A DNA stretch of 64,000 nucleotides from assembly GCF_003957515.1 (NCBI RefSeq), contig NZ_RQXW01000005.1, positions 1-64,000 of the forward strand, written 5' to 3'. The notes below the pieces were generated by a model, which worked only from the letters and a program-made list of their open reading frames with translations, was not told the origin of the DNA and did no database searches. Made by a program: the position numbers and the translations under genes. The first letter of the stretch is position 1. Every line of letters starts with the position of its first letter. This DNA is from Amphritea opalescens (lineage in GTDB: Bacteria; Pseudomonadota; Gammaproteobacteria; Pseudomonadales; Balneatricaceae). Positions 53,651-62,355 of the stretch are shown here, one piece after another.

Positions 53651-54457
53651 ATGTTTATGAAGAATAAGTATCGCATCCCTTCATTATTGTTTGCCACTGT
53701 TATGGCCATTTCCGTTGAGTCGGTGCTAGCGAGTGAGCGGGCAGAGAAGATCAAGATGGCGGGAGAGATTAAGGTCTGTATCTGGCCAGATTATTTCGCG
53801 ATCAGTTACCGTAACCCCCGTACCCATCGCTTAGAAGGTATTGATATCGATATGGCCCGTGAGCTGGCCAAAAGCATGAACGTCAAGTTGACCTTTGTGG
53901 ACAGCTCGTTCTCGCTGTTGGTTGAAAATATGCAGAATAATGCCTGTGATATTGCGATGCATGCTATTGGTGTTCGTGATGATCGCAAACCCTACATGGA
54001 GTTTTCACAGCCCTATCTTGCCAGCGGTATCTATGGGGTGGGTACAAAAAATAATATTGAGTTAGACCGTTGGGATAAGATTGACCGAGAGGGCGTGGTC
54101 GTTGTGGTGCAAAAGGGCACCTATATGGAACCCGTGGTTAAGGCACGCTTTAAGCATGCAGAGGTCTCCGTGGTGGATAGCTTTAAAGCGCGTGAGCAGG
54201 AAGTGCTTAGTGGTCGCGCCGATGTGTTTATGGGCGACTACCCCTATGCAAAGCGGATGGTCACATTGACGAATTGGGCCGTTTTGCTGGCACCGGATCA
54301 ACCTTTTGCAAAAACGAACTATGCCTATGCGGTGCCTAAAGGTGAAACCGACTGGCTAAAAGAGGTAGATGCTTTTCTGCTGAAAATGAAGGCCAATGGT
54401 AAGTTAGCCGAATATGCCGAGAAGAACGGCCTCACTGAAATCCTGGTGCAGGATTGA
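53651..54457 (+). CDS. Periplasmic solute-binding protein, family 3 (amino-acid-like)
   Basis: SBP_bac_3 protein of 268 aa from ATG 53651 (AGGA a few bases upstream; ATG 53657 also possible, and the open frame extends to 53510). Signal peptide about 1-27, ending ESVLA. The core shows CIWPDYFAISYRNPRTHRLEGIDIDMARELAK and DSFKAREQEVLSGRADVFMGDYPYA. No permease or ATPase adjoins it, so it may be an orphan receptor feeding a sensor such as the divergent PAS-GGDEF-EAL protein; that link is a guess. Confidence 0.88.
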   Translation: MFMKNKYRIPSLLFATVMAISVESVLASERAEKIKMAGEIKVCIWPDYFAISYRNPRTHRLEGIDIDMARELAKSMNVKLTFVDSSFSLLVENMQNNACDIAMHAIGVRDDRKPYMEFSQPYLASGIYGVGTKNNIELDRWDKIDREGVVVVVQKGTYMEPVVKARFKHAEVSVVDSFKAREQEVLSGRADVFMGDYPYAKRMVTLTNWAVLLAPDQPFAKTNYAYAVPKGETDWLKEVDAFLLKMKANGKLAEYAEKNGLTEILVQD

Positions 54458-54572
54458 TCTTTCAGTGATGCCGATGTTGTCGTAGGGCTGCTAAGCTAAT
54501 GAGATGAGCTAAGCTAATGAGCTAAGTTATTGTCTAAGTGGTTGCGATGTTGAGTATGCGGTTGCCCGAAAT

Positions 54573-54607
54573 AAAAAAGGCGGATATCAGTGATATCCGC
54601 CTTTTTT
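54573..54607. terminator. Bidirectional terminator, near-perfect 35-bp palindrome
   Basis: AAAAAAGGCGGATATCA, central G, TGATATCCGCCTTTTTT: a perfect 17-bp inverted repeat. It lies between the solute-binding protein gene (+) and the end of the efflux operon (-). Confidence 0.92.
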
Positions 54608-54640
54608 AATGGTTATTTCTGTTTGTGGGAACAAATAACC

Positions 54641-55951
54641 TTAGTCTTGTTTCATCCACTGATCGAGGCCGATCACATCGTCAGGGCTGAGGGTGCCGAT
54701 CTGCTGCTTAAAGTTAAACAGGTTCTGGATATATTCGAAACGGGCATCGGCATAGTCGCGCTGCGCCGTATACAGCTGCTGCTCTGCTTGTAATACATCG
54801 ACCACGTTACGAGTACCCACATTAAAGCCTTCTTCGGTCGCTCTTAACGCGGTTTCACTGGACTTAATACTCTGCTTACGGGCCGCCACACTCAATACAC
54901 CGGTCTGAAGGTTGCGTAGCAGGTTGCGGGTTTCCAGAATTACCCCTCGAAGGGCATCATCCTGATTATATTTGGCTTCGCTAAAACCGTATTTCGCTTG
55001 GCGGCTAAGGGAGTTGATGGAGCCGCCGGAATAGATGGGCAGCGATAATGTTAAGCCGATCTGATTGGTTTCCCAGTCACCATCGGGGTAGCTAGCTGAG
55101 CTGCTGTCCTTATCATGGCTAGCGGTAAGTGACAGGGTCGGTAGGTGGCCACTGCCGGCGGCTTGCGATTGACGACGGGCCGCTTCGGTGGTCGCTTCGG
55201 CTACTTTTAGCGCGAGGTTACCGGCTTGGGCTTTTTCTATCCATGCCTCTGGTTCTACCGGACTGATGTTTTCTACCGGGTAGTTTGCCGCTAGCGGGTC
55301 AACGTTACCAACGGGCTGTCCGGTCAGTCGTTCCAGTGCTTGAAAGCTGTTATCCAGATCGCCTTCAGCGAGAATACGGGTGACCTTGGCATTATCATAG
55401 GTAGCCTGAGCCTCCTGAACATCGGTAATCGCGATAAGGCCTACTTCGAACTGTGCATTTACCTGATCGAGACGACGCTTGATCGCTCGTTCTTGGGCTT
55501 GTGATGTCTCGAGTGCGGTTTGTGCCCGCAAGACGTCGAGATAGCTGCTGACGACGCGCAGAATTAAGTTTTGCTGTGCCTGATCAAACTGCAGTGATGC
55601 CGCTTCAGATTGGGCGATACCCTGCTTGTAGGTAAACCATGCCGACGCTGAAAACAGCGGCTGGCTCAGGCTGACGGTATAGCCATTATTGTTATAGTCG
55701 ATGGAATCGTAATTGACCCAAGTGGTGTTACCCGTCAGAGAAAGCGTGGGTAATAATCCGGCACGGCCTTGGGGCAGGGCTTCTTGGCCTGCTTTCGATG
55801 CCGCTTCTGCCGCTTTCAGCTGTGGGTCTTGGGCGAGGGCTTGTTGATAAATATTAGCCAGTGCACCGGCACTGACTTGCGGAGCAATCAGGGCACAGCT
55901 GATGGCTGTCGCCATCAGAGTACGATGAAGGGTACGTTGAATGACTTTCAC
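54641..55951 (-). CDS. tolC: TolC-family outer membrane channel of the RND efflux operon
   Basis: Outer-membrane efflux duct of 436 aa. Signal peptide about 1-28 (ending APQVSAGA), then two OEP repeats, with TolC-like ALANIYQQALAQDPQLKAAEA, FDQAQQNLILRVVSSYLDVLRAQ and GTRNVVDVLQAEQQLY. It closely follows the classic TolC pattern and may be the main TolC of the organism, not only the partner of this pump. Last gene of the operon, four-base overlap with the RND gene. Confidence 0.93.
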   Translation of the reverse strand: MKVIQRTLHRTLMATAISCALIAPQVSAGALANIYQQALAQDPQLKAAEAASKAGQEALPQGRAGLLPTLSLTGNTTWVNYDSIDYNNNGYTVSLSQPLFSASAWFTYKQGIAQSEAASLQFDQAQQNLILRVVSSYLDVLRAQTALETSQAQERAIKRRLDQVNAQFEVGLIAITDVQEAQATYDNAKVTRILAEGDLDNSFQALERLTGQPVGNVDPLAANYPVENISPVEPEAWIEKAQAGNLALKVAEATTEAARRQSQAAGSGHLPTLSLTASHDKDSSSASYPDGDWETNQIGLTLSLPIYSGGSINSLSRQAKYGFSEAKYNQDDALRGVILETRNLLRNLQTGVLSVAARKQSIKSSETALRATEEGFNVGTRNVVDVLQAEQQLYTAQRDYADARFEYIQNLFNFKQQIGTLSPDDVIGLDQWMKQD

Positions 55952-58900
55952 TTCTCTGATCCTTGTTCCATAAGATGAATGTCCGGCTCTACTTTCTTGA
56001 ACAGACGCCGGCCTAAATAACTGTAAACGGTCGGTACGATAAATAAGGTTAATACGGTGCCGAATGTTAAGCCACCGACGATAACCCAGCCTATTTGCTG
56101 GCGGCTCTCGGCACCGGCGCCAAAGGCGATAGCCAAAGGTACCGTACCGAGTACCATCGCGCCGGTGGTCATCAGAATAGGGCGTAATCGCATGGTGGCC
56201 GACTCAATAATGGCCTCCTGGAGATCGCGTCCCTGATCCTGAAGTTGATTCGCAAATTCTACTATGAGAATACCATGCTTGGTAATCAAACCTATCAAGG
56301 TAATCAAACCTATCTGGCTATAGATGTTCAGACTGCCGCCGGTAAAGTACAGGGCCGACAGACCACCAAACAATGCCGGTGGCACGGATAGCATGATAAT
56401 CATCGGGTTACGGAAGCTTTCAAACTGCGCTGCTAACACCAAAAAGGTGAAGATGAGTGCTAAGGCGGCGGTCAACATCAGGCCACTACCGGACTTCTTA
56501 AACTCACGAGATTGCCCGCCGAAATCGTATAGCGTTTCTGGGCTGATCTCAGCCATTTGCTGTTCAATGAAATCCAGCGCATCGCCGACACTGTAACCGG
56601 GCGCCAGAATCGCTTGAAACTTAACCGCTTTCATTTTATCAAAGTGATTGAGTTCTTTCGGCGCCACACTCTCCTTAATATCGACCACTGAGCTCAGCTG
56701 AACCATATGGCCATCATTAGTGCGCAAATAGAGATTGCTTAGGTCGCTTGGGCTGCGACGAAGCGAGGGCTCTACCTGCAGAATAACGTCGTACTGATCA
56801 CCATCCTTTTTAAAGCGGGTGACATTACGGCTCGCCATATAGGTTTCGATACTGCGACCGATCAGGTTGATATCCAAGCCCATTTCCGAAGCTTTATCCC
56901 GATTGACGTTGAGAGTCAGTTCCGGTTTGTTCAGCTTGAGGTCGATATCCGGTTGAATAAAGCCTGGATTTTTCAAGATACGCGCCATCAACTGATCAGC
57001 GATGGTTTTCAGCTCAGCAAAATCGGTATTGGATTTAACAATGAACTCTATTGGACGGGAGATAAAGCTCTGTCCGAGGGATGGTGGGTTCATTGCAAAT
57101 GACATAGTGCCGATGACACCACCGAAGAGTTGAGGCGTCAGTTCAGCGACGATGCTTTGTTGTTTTTGCGACCGTTCATCCCAAGGCTTGAGGCCGAGGA
57201 ATGACATTGAGTTGGTCTCGGTGGGGAAACCCACGATGGTGAAAAAGCGATCAGCGGAAGGCTGTTTCGCTAACATCCCCTCAACCTGTTTGGCATAACG
57301 GTCGACATAATCGACAGAGGCGCCATCAGGGGAGATAGACATCGCCAGAATCGTACCGCGGTCTTCGACGGGGGCGAGTTCCTGTGGCAGTTGGTTAAAG
57401 AGGAAACCAGCACCGGCGAGACTCCCCACCATCATCACCACCGCCAACAGACGTGAACGCAGCACTTTTTTCAAGAGTGACTGATAGCCGTTGGTTAAGC
57501 TGTTGATCCAGCCTTCGATCAGATTGAAGATGTAGCTGTGACGTTTTTCATGGTGCAACAAACGAGAGCACATCATCGGAGAGAGCGACAGGGCGATAAA
57601 GCCGGAAACCAGCACGGCGCCTGCCAGTGTGAGGGCGAATTCGGTAAAGAGTTTACCTGTCCGGCCCGGTGTAAAGGCTACCGGTGCAAATACCGCTACC
57701 AAGGTTAGGGTTGTGGCGACAATGGCAAAACCGATCTCTTTACTGCCTTTAAAGGCGGCCTGTATCGGTGATAAGCCTTCTTCGACGTGACGGTAGATGT
57801 TTTCTAGCATCACGATCGCATCATCGACCACCAATCCGATCGCCAACACCATCGCGAGCAGCGTTAGGGTGTTAATACTGAAACCCATCATCAGCATCAG
57901 TGCAAAGCCACCGATCAGTGATAAAGGAATGGTGACAATCGGAATTAATGTGGCGCGAATATTACGCAGGAAGAAAAAGATAACCGCGACAACCAGCAGG
58001 CTGGCTTCAAAAATAGTCTGAAATACCGATTTGATGGACTCAGAGATAAAGATCGATGAGTCATAGGCAATATCAATATTCACCCCTTCAGGCAGGGCGG
58101 CTTTAATCTGCGGTAGGCGTTCTTGAATCCCGCTGGAAACATCCAGAGGGTTCGAGGTGGATTGTTTGACCACCCCCAGTGCGACGGCAGGCTTACCCCT
58201 GAAACGTGATTTTTTCCGTTCATCCTCAGGGGCAATTTCCACGCGAGCGACATCTTTAATGCGTACCGGGTAGCTGTTTTCATTCCGAATAATGATATTT
58301 TCGAACTGTTCCACGGTATTCAGATCGGTACGAGCGAGCACGCTAAATTCACGCTGATTACTCTCGATACGGCCGGCAGGAATTTCGATGTTCTGGCTAC
58401 TTAGGGCCGCCTCGATATCCCGTGGAATAATTTGATAGGCCGCCATTCGAGACGGGTCTAGCCAGATACGCATGGCGAAACGACGATCACCAAACAGCAT
58501 CACATTGGCCACACCATCGACGGTTTGCAGCGGGTCTTTAACCATCCGGTCGGCGATCTCAGAGATCTCCATCATGGAGTGGTTATCGGAGGATAGCGCC
58601 AGCCAGAACACCGGCTGGGCATCGGCTTCGGTTTTCGCCGTGATGGGTTCTTCGACATCATCCGGCAGGTTGCCGCGCACTCGACCTACACGGTCGCGGA
58701 CATCACTGGCGGCATCGTCGGGATCGCGACTGAGTTTGAAGGTCACGGTGATCTGGCTCGATTCGGACCGACTCACCGAGGTGATATAGTCAATGCCTTC
58801 GATACCCGATAAGGAATCCTCAATAATCTGGGTCACCTGAGTTTCGATAATCGATGCACTCGCACCGGGGTAGCTGGTTTCAACCGTGACTACCGGTACG

Positions 58901-59022
58901 TCGATTTTAGGATATTCTCGGACGGTCAGGCGATCATAGGAAACCGCCCCCACGAGTAATATCAACAGACTCATGACGATCGCGAGTACCGGTCGCTTGA
59001 TACTGATTTCAGAAAGAATCAT
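55948..59022 (-). CDS. RND-family efflux transporter permease
   Basis: Proton-driven inner-membrane exporter of 1024 aa, HAE1/AcrB-like. Twelve predicted helices, two large periplasmic loops, and proton-relay acids in GLVVDDAIVMLENIYRHVEEG. The N-terminus MILSEISIKRPVLAIVMSLL and the long SISPDGASVDYVDRYAKQVE region match the MexK/VexD-type branch rather than AcrB itself. Substrate range is unknown. Confidence 0.93.
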   Translation of the reverse strand: MILSEISIKRPVLAIVMSLLILLVGAVSYDRLTVREYPKIDVPVVTVETSYPGASASIIETQVTQIIEDSLSGIEGIDYITSVSRSESSQITVTFKLSRDPDDAASDVRDRVGRVRGNLPDDVEEPITAKTEADAQPVFWLALSSDNHSMMEISEIADRMVKDPLQTVDGVANVMLFGDRRFAMRIWLDPSRMAAYQIIPRDIEAALSSQNIEIPAGRIESNQREFSVLARTDLNTVEQFENIIIRNENSYPVRIKDVARVEIAPEDERKKSRFRGKPAVALGVVKQSTSNPLDVSSGIQERLPQIKAALPEGVNIDIAYDSSIFISESIKSVFQTIFEASLLVVAVIFFFLRNIRATLIPIVTIPLSLIGGFALMLMMGFSINTLTLLAMVLAIGLVVDDAIVMLENIYRHVEEGLSPIQAAFKGSKEIGFAIVATTLTLVAVFAPVAFTPGRTGKLFTEFALTLAGAVLVSGFIALSLSPMMCSRLLHHEKRHSYIFNLIEGWINSLTNGYQSLLKKVLRSRLLAVVMMVGSLAGAGFLFNQLPQELAPVEDRGTILAMSISPDGASVDYVDRYAKQVEGMLAKQPSADRFFTIVGFPTETNSMSFLGLKPWDERSQKQQSIVAELTPQLFGGVIGTMSFAMNPPSLGQSFISRPIEFIVKSNTDFAELKTIADQLMARILKNPGFIQPDIDLKLNKPELTLNVNRDKASEMGLDINLIGRSIETYMASRNVTRFKKDGDQYDVILQVEPSLRRSPSDLSNLYLRTNDGHMVQLSSVVDIKESVAPKELNHFDKMKAVKFQAILAPGYSVGDALDFIEQQMAEISPETLYDFGGQSREFKKSGSGLMLTAALALIFTFLVLAAQFESFRNPMIIMLSVPPALFGGLSALYFTGGSLNIYSQIGLITLIGLITKHGILIVEFANQLQDQGRDLQEAIIESATMRLRPILMTTGAMVLGTVPLAIAFGAGAESRQQIGWVIVGGLTFGTVLTLFIVPTVYSYLGRRLFKKVEPDIHLMEQGSEK

Positions 59023-59024
59023 GC

Positions 59025-60098
59025 TCAGGCTCCAGGCTGTTCAGCCGCTGGGGCGGAAGGTGGTTGGGTCCCATCAACGAAAACCGGAGTAACGGGGGAA
59101 CCAGGGAATAGTTTCAGCTGACCGGCGGTGACAATCACCTGATCGACCGATAGGCCAGAGAGAATGTTGACGGCGCCGTCACGGCGAATACCGAGCTTAA
59201 CCGGCACCATATCAATCTTCTCGTCGGTGACGGTCATAACAAAGAACTGATCGTTTTTAGGGATGATAGCCTCTTCTGGCACCATGATCGCGTGATCATC
59301 GATATGGGTAATAATCTGTATCCGGGCAAATAGACCGGCGCGTAGCAACTGATCTCTGTTTTCAATTTTGGCGCGGATAGCGATGTTATGGTTACGGGCA
59401 TCGATGTTGGGCGATATGGCGTAGACCTCACCCGTGAAACTTTCTCCCGGTAGTGCATCAACGAGGACCTTCACCTGCTGTCCGATATGGATATTAGGCA
59501 GTTGGTTTTCCGGTACTTTGAAATCGACCTTCATAATGCTGATATCGGTCAGTTGCACTAGGTCTTGGCCAATATTGACATAGTCACCGGGGCTGAATTT
59601 ACGTAAACCGATAACGCCGTCAAAGGGGGCACTGATGGTCATTTTATTCAGTTTGGTTTGTGCCACGGCCTGTTGGGCTTGGTTAACCTGTAGTTGAGCT
59701 AGAGAGGAGTCTTTATCTTGCTGAGAGCCCACCCGTTTTTTGACTAAGCTATCGGCACGTTGATAGTCGATACGGCTCAGATTGACGCGGGCTTTGCTTT
59801 CTTGCAGCTGGGCTTTATAGAGTGACGATTCGAGCACGATCAGTTTATCGCCCGCTTTAACCGCACTGCCTTCGGTGAACAGCACTTTTTCGATGGCGCC
59901 GCTTTGTTCGGGACGCAGGATGATTGACTCATTGGCATTGAGTGTTCCAACCGCCTCGATCCGATGCACCAGTGGTGCACTTTTGACATGAACAACTTCC
60001 GCCGGAAGGCCCGCCGCCTGTATAGGCGCCGTGATGGTCAGTGCCACACCGATAATGACGGGGGCTAAAAGGTGATTAATTTTTATCATTGGAGTCAT
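59025..60098 (-). CDS. RND efflux periplasmic adaptor
   Basis: Membrane fusion protein of 357 aa. Signal peptide about 1-28 (ending PIQAAG), lipoyl half-motifs VGTLNANESIILRPEQSG and KLNKMTISAPFDGVIGLRKF around a helical hairpin, and a beta-barrel domain. Two bases separate it from the RND gene and it overlaps the TetR gene by four bases, so the set is one operon. Confidence 0.93.
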   Translation of the reverse strand: MTPMIKINHLLAPVIIGVALTITAPIQAAGLPAEVVHVKSAPLVHRIEAVGTLNANESIILRPEQSGAIEKVLFTEGSAVKAGDKLIVLESSLYKAQLQESKARVNLSRIDYQRADSLVKKRVGSQQDKDSSLAQLQVNQAQQAVAQTKLNKMTISAPFDGVIGLRKFSPGDYVNIGQDLVQLTDISIMKVDFKVPENQLPNIHIGQQVKVLVDALPGESFTGEVYAISPNIDARNHNIAIRAKIENRDQLLRAGLFARIQIITHIDDHAIMVPEEAIIPKNDQFFVMTVTDEKIDMVPVKLGIRRDGAVNILSGLSVDQVIVTAGQLKLFPGSPVTPVFVDGTQPPSAPAAEQPGA

Positions 60099-60709
60099 CC
60101 CTGTTGCTCGGGGTTAAGTGGTGCAAAGAGTGTATATAGCATATCGGCGGCGTCACTTAAGGGTTGGGTCGAGGCTTCTACTTTAGTGCGTAGTAGCGCG
60201 CCTTGCCAGCAATCCCAGAATAACTGAGCTAATGCCCGTGCGGGAAGGTCGTCACGAAAGCTTCCTTCCTGTTGTGCGTTTTGGAAATGTATTTCAATAC
60301 AGTCGATAACGCGGCTGCAGGATGAATCGATAATCTGGCGAAATGAATCACTCGCATTACCGATCTCGCCCATGAGATTGGTGAGCAAGCTACCGGTGGT
60401 GATCGGGTCCTCTTTATATTCCTCGATGAAAAGGTTGAGTGACGCGCGGAACTGGGTGCGTATATCACCGGTTGAATGCGCGTTCCATGACTCCCATTTT
60501 TCATCGTCCAGTTGGTGGCTATATTCTAATACGGCCACGGCGAACTGTTCTTTACTGGCAAAATAATTATAGAAAGAACCTTTAGGCACCTGACAAGCAT
60601 CCAGAATCTCTTTCAGTCCGGTGCCGTGATAACCTTTACGGTTAAACAGCTCCATGCCGGTCTGCAGGATCCTTTCCTTATTGTGTTCATTTCTCTTGGG
60701 TCGAGTCAT
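60095..60709 (-). CDS. TetR/AcrR-family regulator of the efflux operon
   Basis: Repressor-type protein of 204 aa with an N-terminal helix-turn-helix (KGYHGTGLKEILDACQVPKG then SFYNYFASKEQF) and a ligand-binding C-terminal domain of the AcrR/QacR kind. It is the first gene of the operon, so it probably represses its own promoter together with the pump. No operator palindrome was picked out in the 200 bases upstream. Confidence 0.92.
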   Translation of the reverse strand: MTRPKRNEHNKERILQTGMELFNRKGYHGTGLKEILDACQVPKGSFYNYFASKEQFAVAVLEYSHQLDDEKWESWNAHSTGDIRTQFRASLNLFIEEYKEDPITTGSLLTNLMGEIGNASDSFRQIIDSSCSRVIDCIEIHFQNAQQEGSFRDDLPARALAQLFWDCWQGALLRTKVEASTQPLSDAADMLYTLFAPLNPEQQG

Positions 60710-60868
60710 TCTGATTAGACCGGTCGTCTTGAAATTATAAGGGCACGATTATAAGTGTCGTTTAGGTAAAAGCAAACGAAGATTTTAAGATAATTTTTAA
60801 CCGCCTGTAAACCGTCAACGATGGTGCGCAAGAGGCATTGTGTTAAACCGGTTGCACAGTTATCGGGC

Positions 60869-60893
60869 GAAAAAAAACCGGGCAAGCCCGGCT
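60869..60893 (-). terminator. Intrinsic terminator after the aspartate aminotransferase gene
   Basis: On the minus strand CCGGGC, TT loop, GCCCGG is followed by a T8 run. It separates the aminotransferase gene from the tetR promoter region. Confidence 0.9.
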
Positions 60894-60912
60894 TTCATAG
60901 AGAAAGGGAGCA

Positions 60913-62094
60913 TTACTTCTGCAGTGCTGCCTTGATACGGCTAATCGCGTCTTCAAGAATATCCAGCGAGGTCGCAAAGGATAAGCGCATATTGCCCGGT
61001 GCGCCAAAGGCTGAACCCGGCACCAGTGCAACACCGGCTTCCATTAATAGGAATTCAGCTAGGTCGATATCATTGGCAAACCGGTCATCATTATCGATGA
61101 CCTGCTGAAAGCTTGGGAACGCATAGAAGGTGCCATCAGCGGGGATGCACTCAACACCGTCGATCTCATTGAGCTTTTCAATGACGAAATCGCGCCGCTG
61201 TTTAAAGGCTTGAACCATCCCTGCAACACAGCTCTGATCACCATCTAGGGCCGCTTGGGCAGCAACCTGTGAAATAGAGGTCGGGTTAGAGGTGCTTTGC
61301 GATTGAATCTTCTTCATCGCGCCGATCAACTTAGCAGGGCCTGCGGCATAACCGATACGCCAGCCGGTCATAGAGTAAGCCTTAGATACACCGTTTAGCA
61401 CAATGGTGCGGTCATAAAGCTCGGGGGCGACGTTGAGGATGTTGATGAACGGGGCATCGGTATACAGGATGTGTTCATACATATCATCAGTGGCGACGAG
61501 CACATCAGGGTGTTTAGCTAATACATCGGCCAAGGCACGTAGCTCAGCCTCGGTATAGGCAACACCTGTCGGGTTGGATGGGCTGTTTAGCACCACTAGA
61601 CGAGTCTTGGGGGTAATGGCCGCTTCTAGCTGTGCGGGGGTGATCTTGAAGCGGGCTTGCTGGGTGGTAGTCACAATGACCGGCACGCCTTCACCCATCA
61701 ACACCATATCGGGATAGGACACCCAGTAAGGCGCAGGGATGATCACTTCATCGCCGGGGTTTAATAGTGCGAGCGATAGATTGAAGAAACTTTGCTTACC
61801 GCCACAAGACACCAGAATCTGATTGGCTTCATAGACAAAGCCGTTATCCCGTTTGAACTTTGCAATAATCGCTTTTTTCAGACCAGGCGTGCCATCAACC
61901 GCTGTGTATTTCGTGAAGCCATTGTTGAGGGCTTCAATTGCAGCATTTTTAATATGATCCGGGGTGTCAAAATCAGGTTCGCCGGCGCCCAGGCCAATAA
62001 TGTTTTTACCTTCAGCACGTAATTCAGCAGCGCGGTTAGTCACTGCCAGAGTGGGAGAAGGTTTGATGCTGTTAACGCGATCGGAAAGTTGCAT
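60913..62094 (-). CDS. Aspartate aminotransferase, class I fold (AspB-like)
   Basis: PLP enzyme transaminating aspartate (subgroup I-beta, possibly also prephenate or aromatic substrates). From ATG 62094 it has 393 aa, opening MQLSDRVNSIKPSPTLAV; ATG 62106 would add four residues and the open frame runs to 62148. Motifs: GLGAGEPDFDTP, NSPSNPTGVAY, and Schiff-base lysine K238 in GVSKAYSMTGWRIGY; substrate-binding arginine in GNMRLSFATS. Monocistronic and divergent from uvrB. Confidence 0.9.
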   Translation of the reverse strand: MQLSDRVNSIKPSPTLAVTNRAAELRAEGKNIIGLGAGEPDFDTPDHIKNAAIEALNNGFTKYTAVDGTPGLKKAIIAKFKRDNGFVYEANQILVSCGGKQSFFNLSLALLNPGDEVIIPAPYWVSYPDMVLMGEGVPVIVTTTQQARFKITPAQLEAAITPKTRLVVLNSPSNPTGVAYTEAELRALADVLAKHPDVLVATDDMYEHILYTDAPFINILNVAPELYDRTIVLNGVSKAYSMTGWRIGYAAGPAKLIGAMKKIQSQSTSNPTSISQVAAQAALDGDQSCVAGMVQAFKQRRDFVIEKLNEIDGVECIPADGTFYAFPSFQQVIDNDDRFANDIDLAEFLLMEAGVALVPGSAFGAPGNMRLSFATSLDILEDAISRIKAALQK

Positions 62095-62306
62095 TGTCCT
62101 AGCCATATCCTCTGAAAAAAAAGTGGTTCTGTACCACGGTGTGTTCAACCGATAAATAATACCGGAATCTTGTGGCCGGAAAAATCACTTTCTCAGTCGA
62201 AAATGGCGAAAAATAAACTTTATTGCAATTAAGTGTCGCATAGGAACAATTTCAGGTGTTTTTTCTTTCATTGCTCGATCTATCAGCAGAAAATTTTCCA
62301 TAAGCG

Positions 62307-62312
62307 TATAAT
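62307..62312 (+). promoter_or_regulatory. Candidate -10 element of uvrB
   Basis: TATAAT, 44 bases before the uvrB ATG; a clear -35 match at 16-18 bases upstream is not seen. No CTG-N10-CAG LexA-type box is found in the 200 bases before uvrB. Confidence 0.45.
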
Positions 62313-62355
62313 GTCCCGCTCAGTTTTTTCCTGTTATCAACGAAGAACATCGAAT

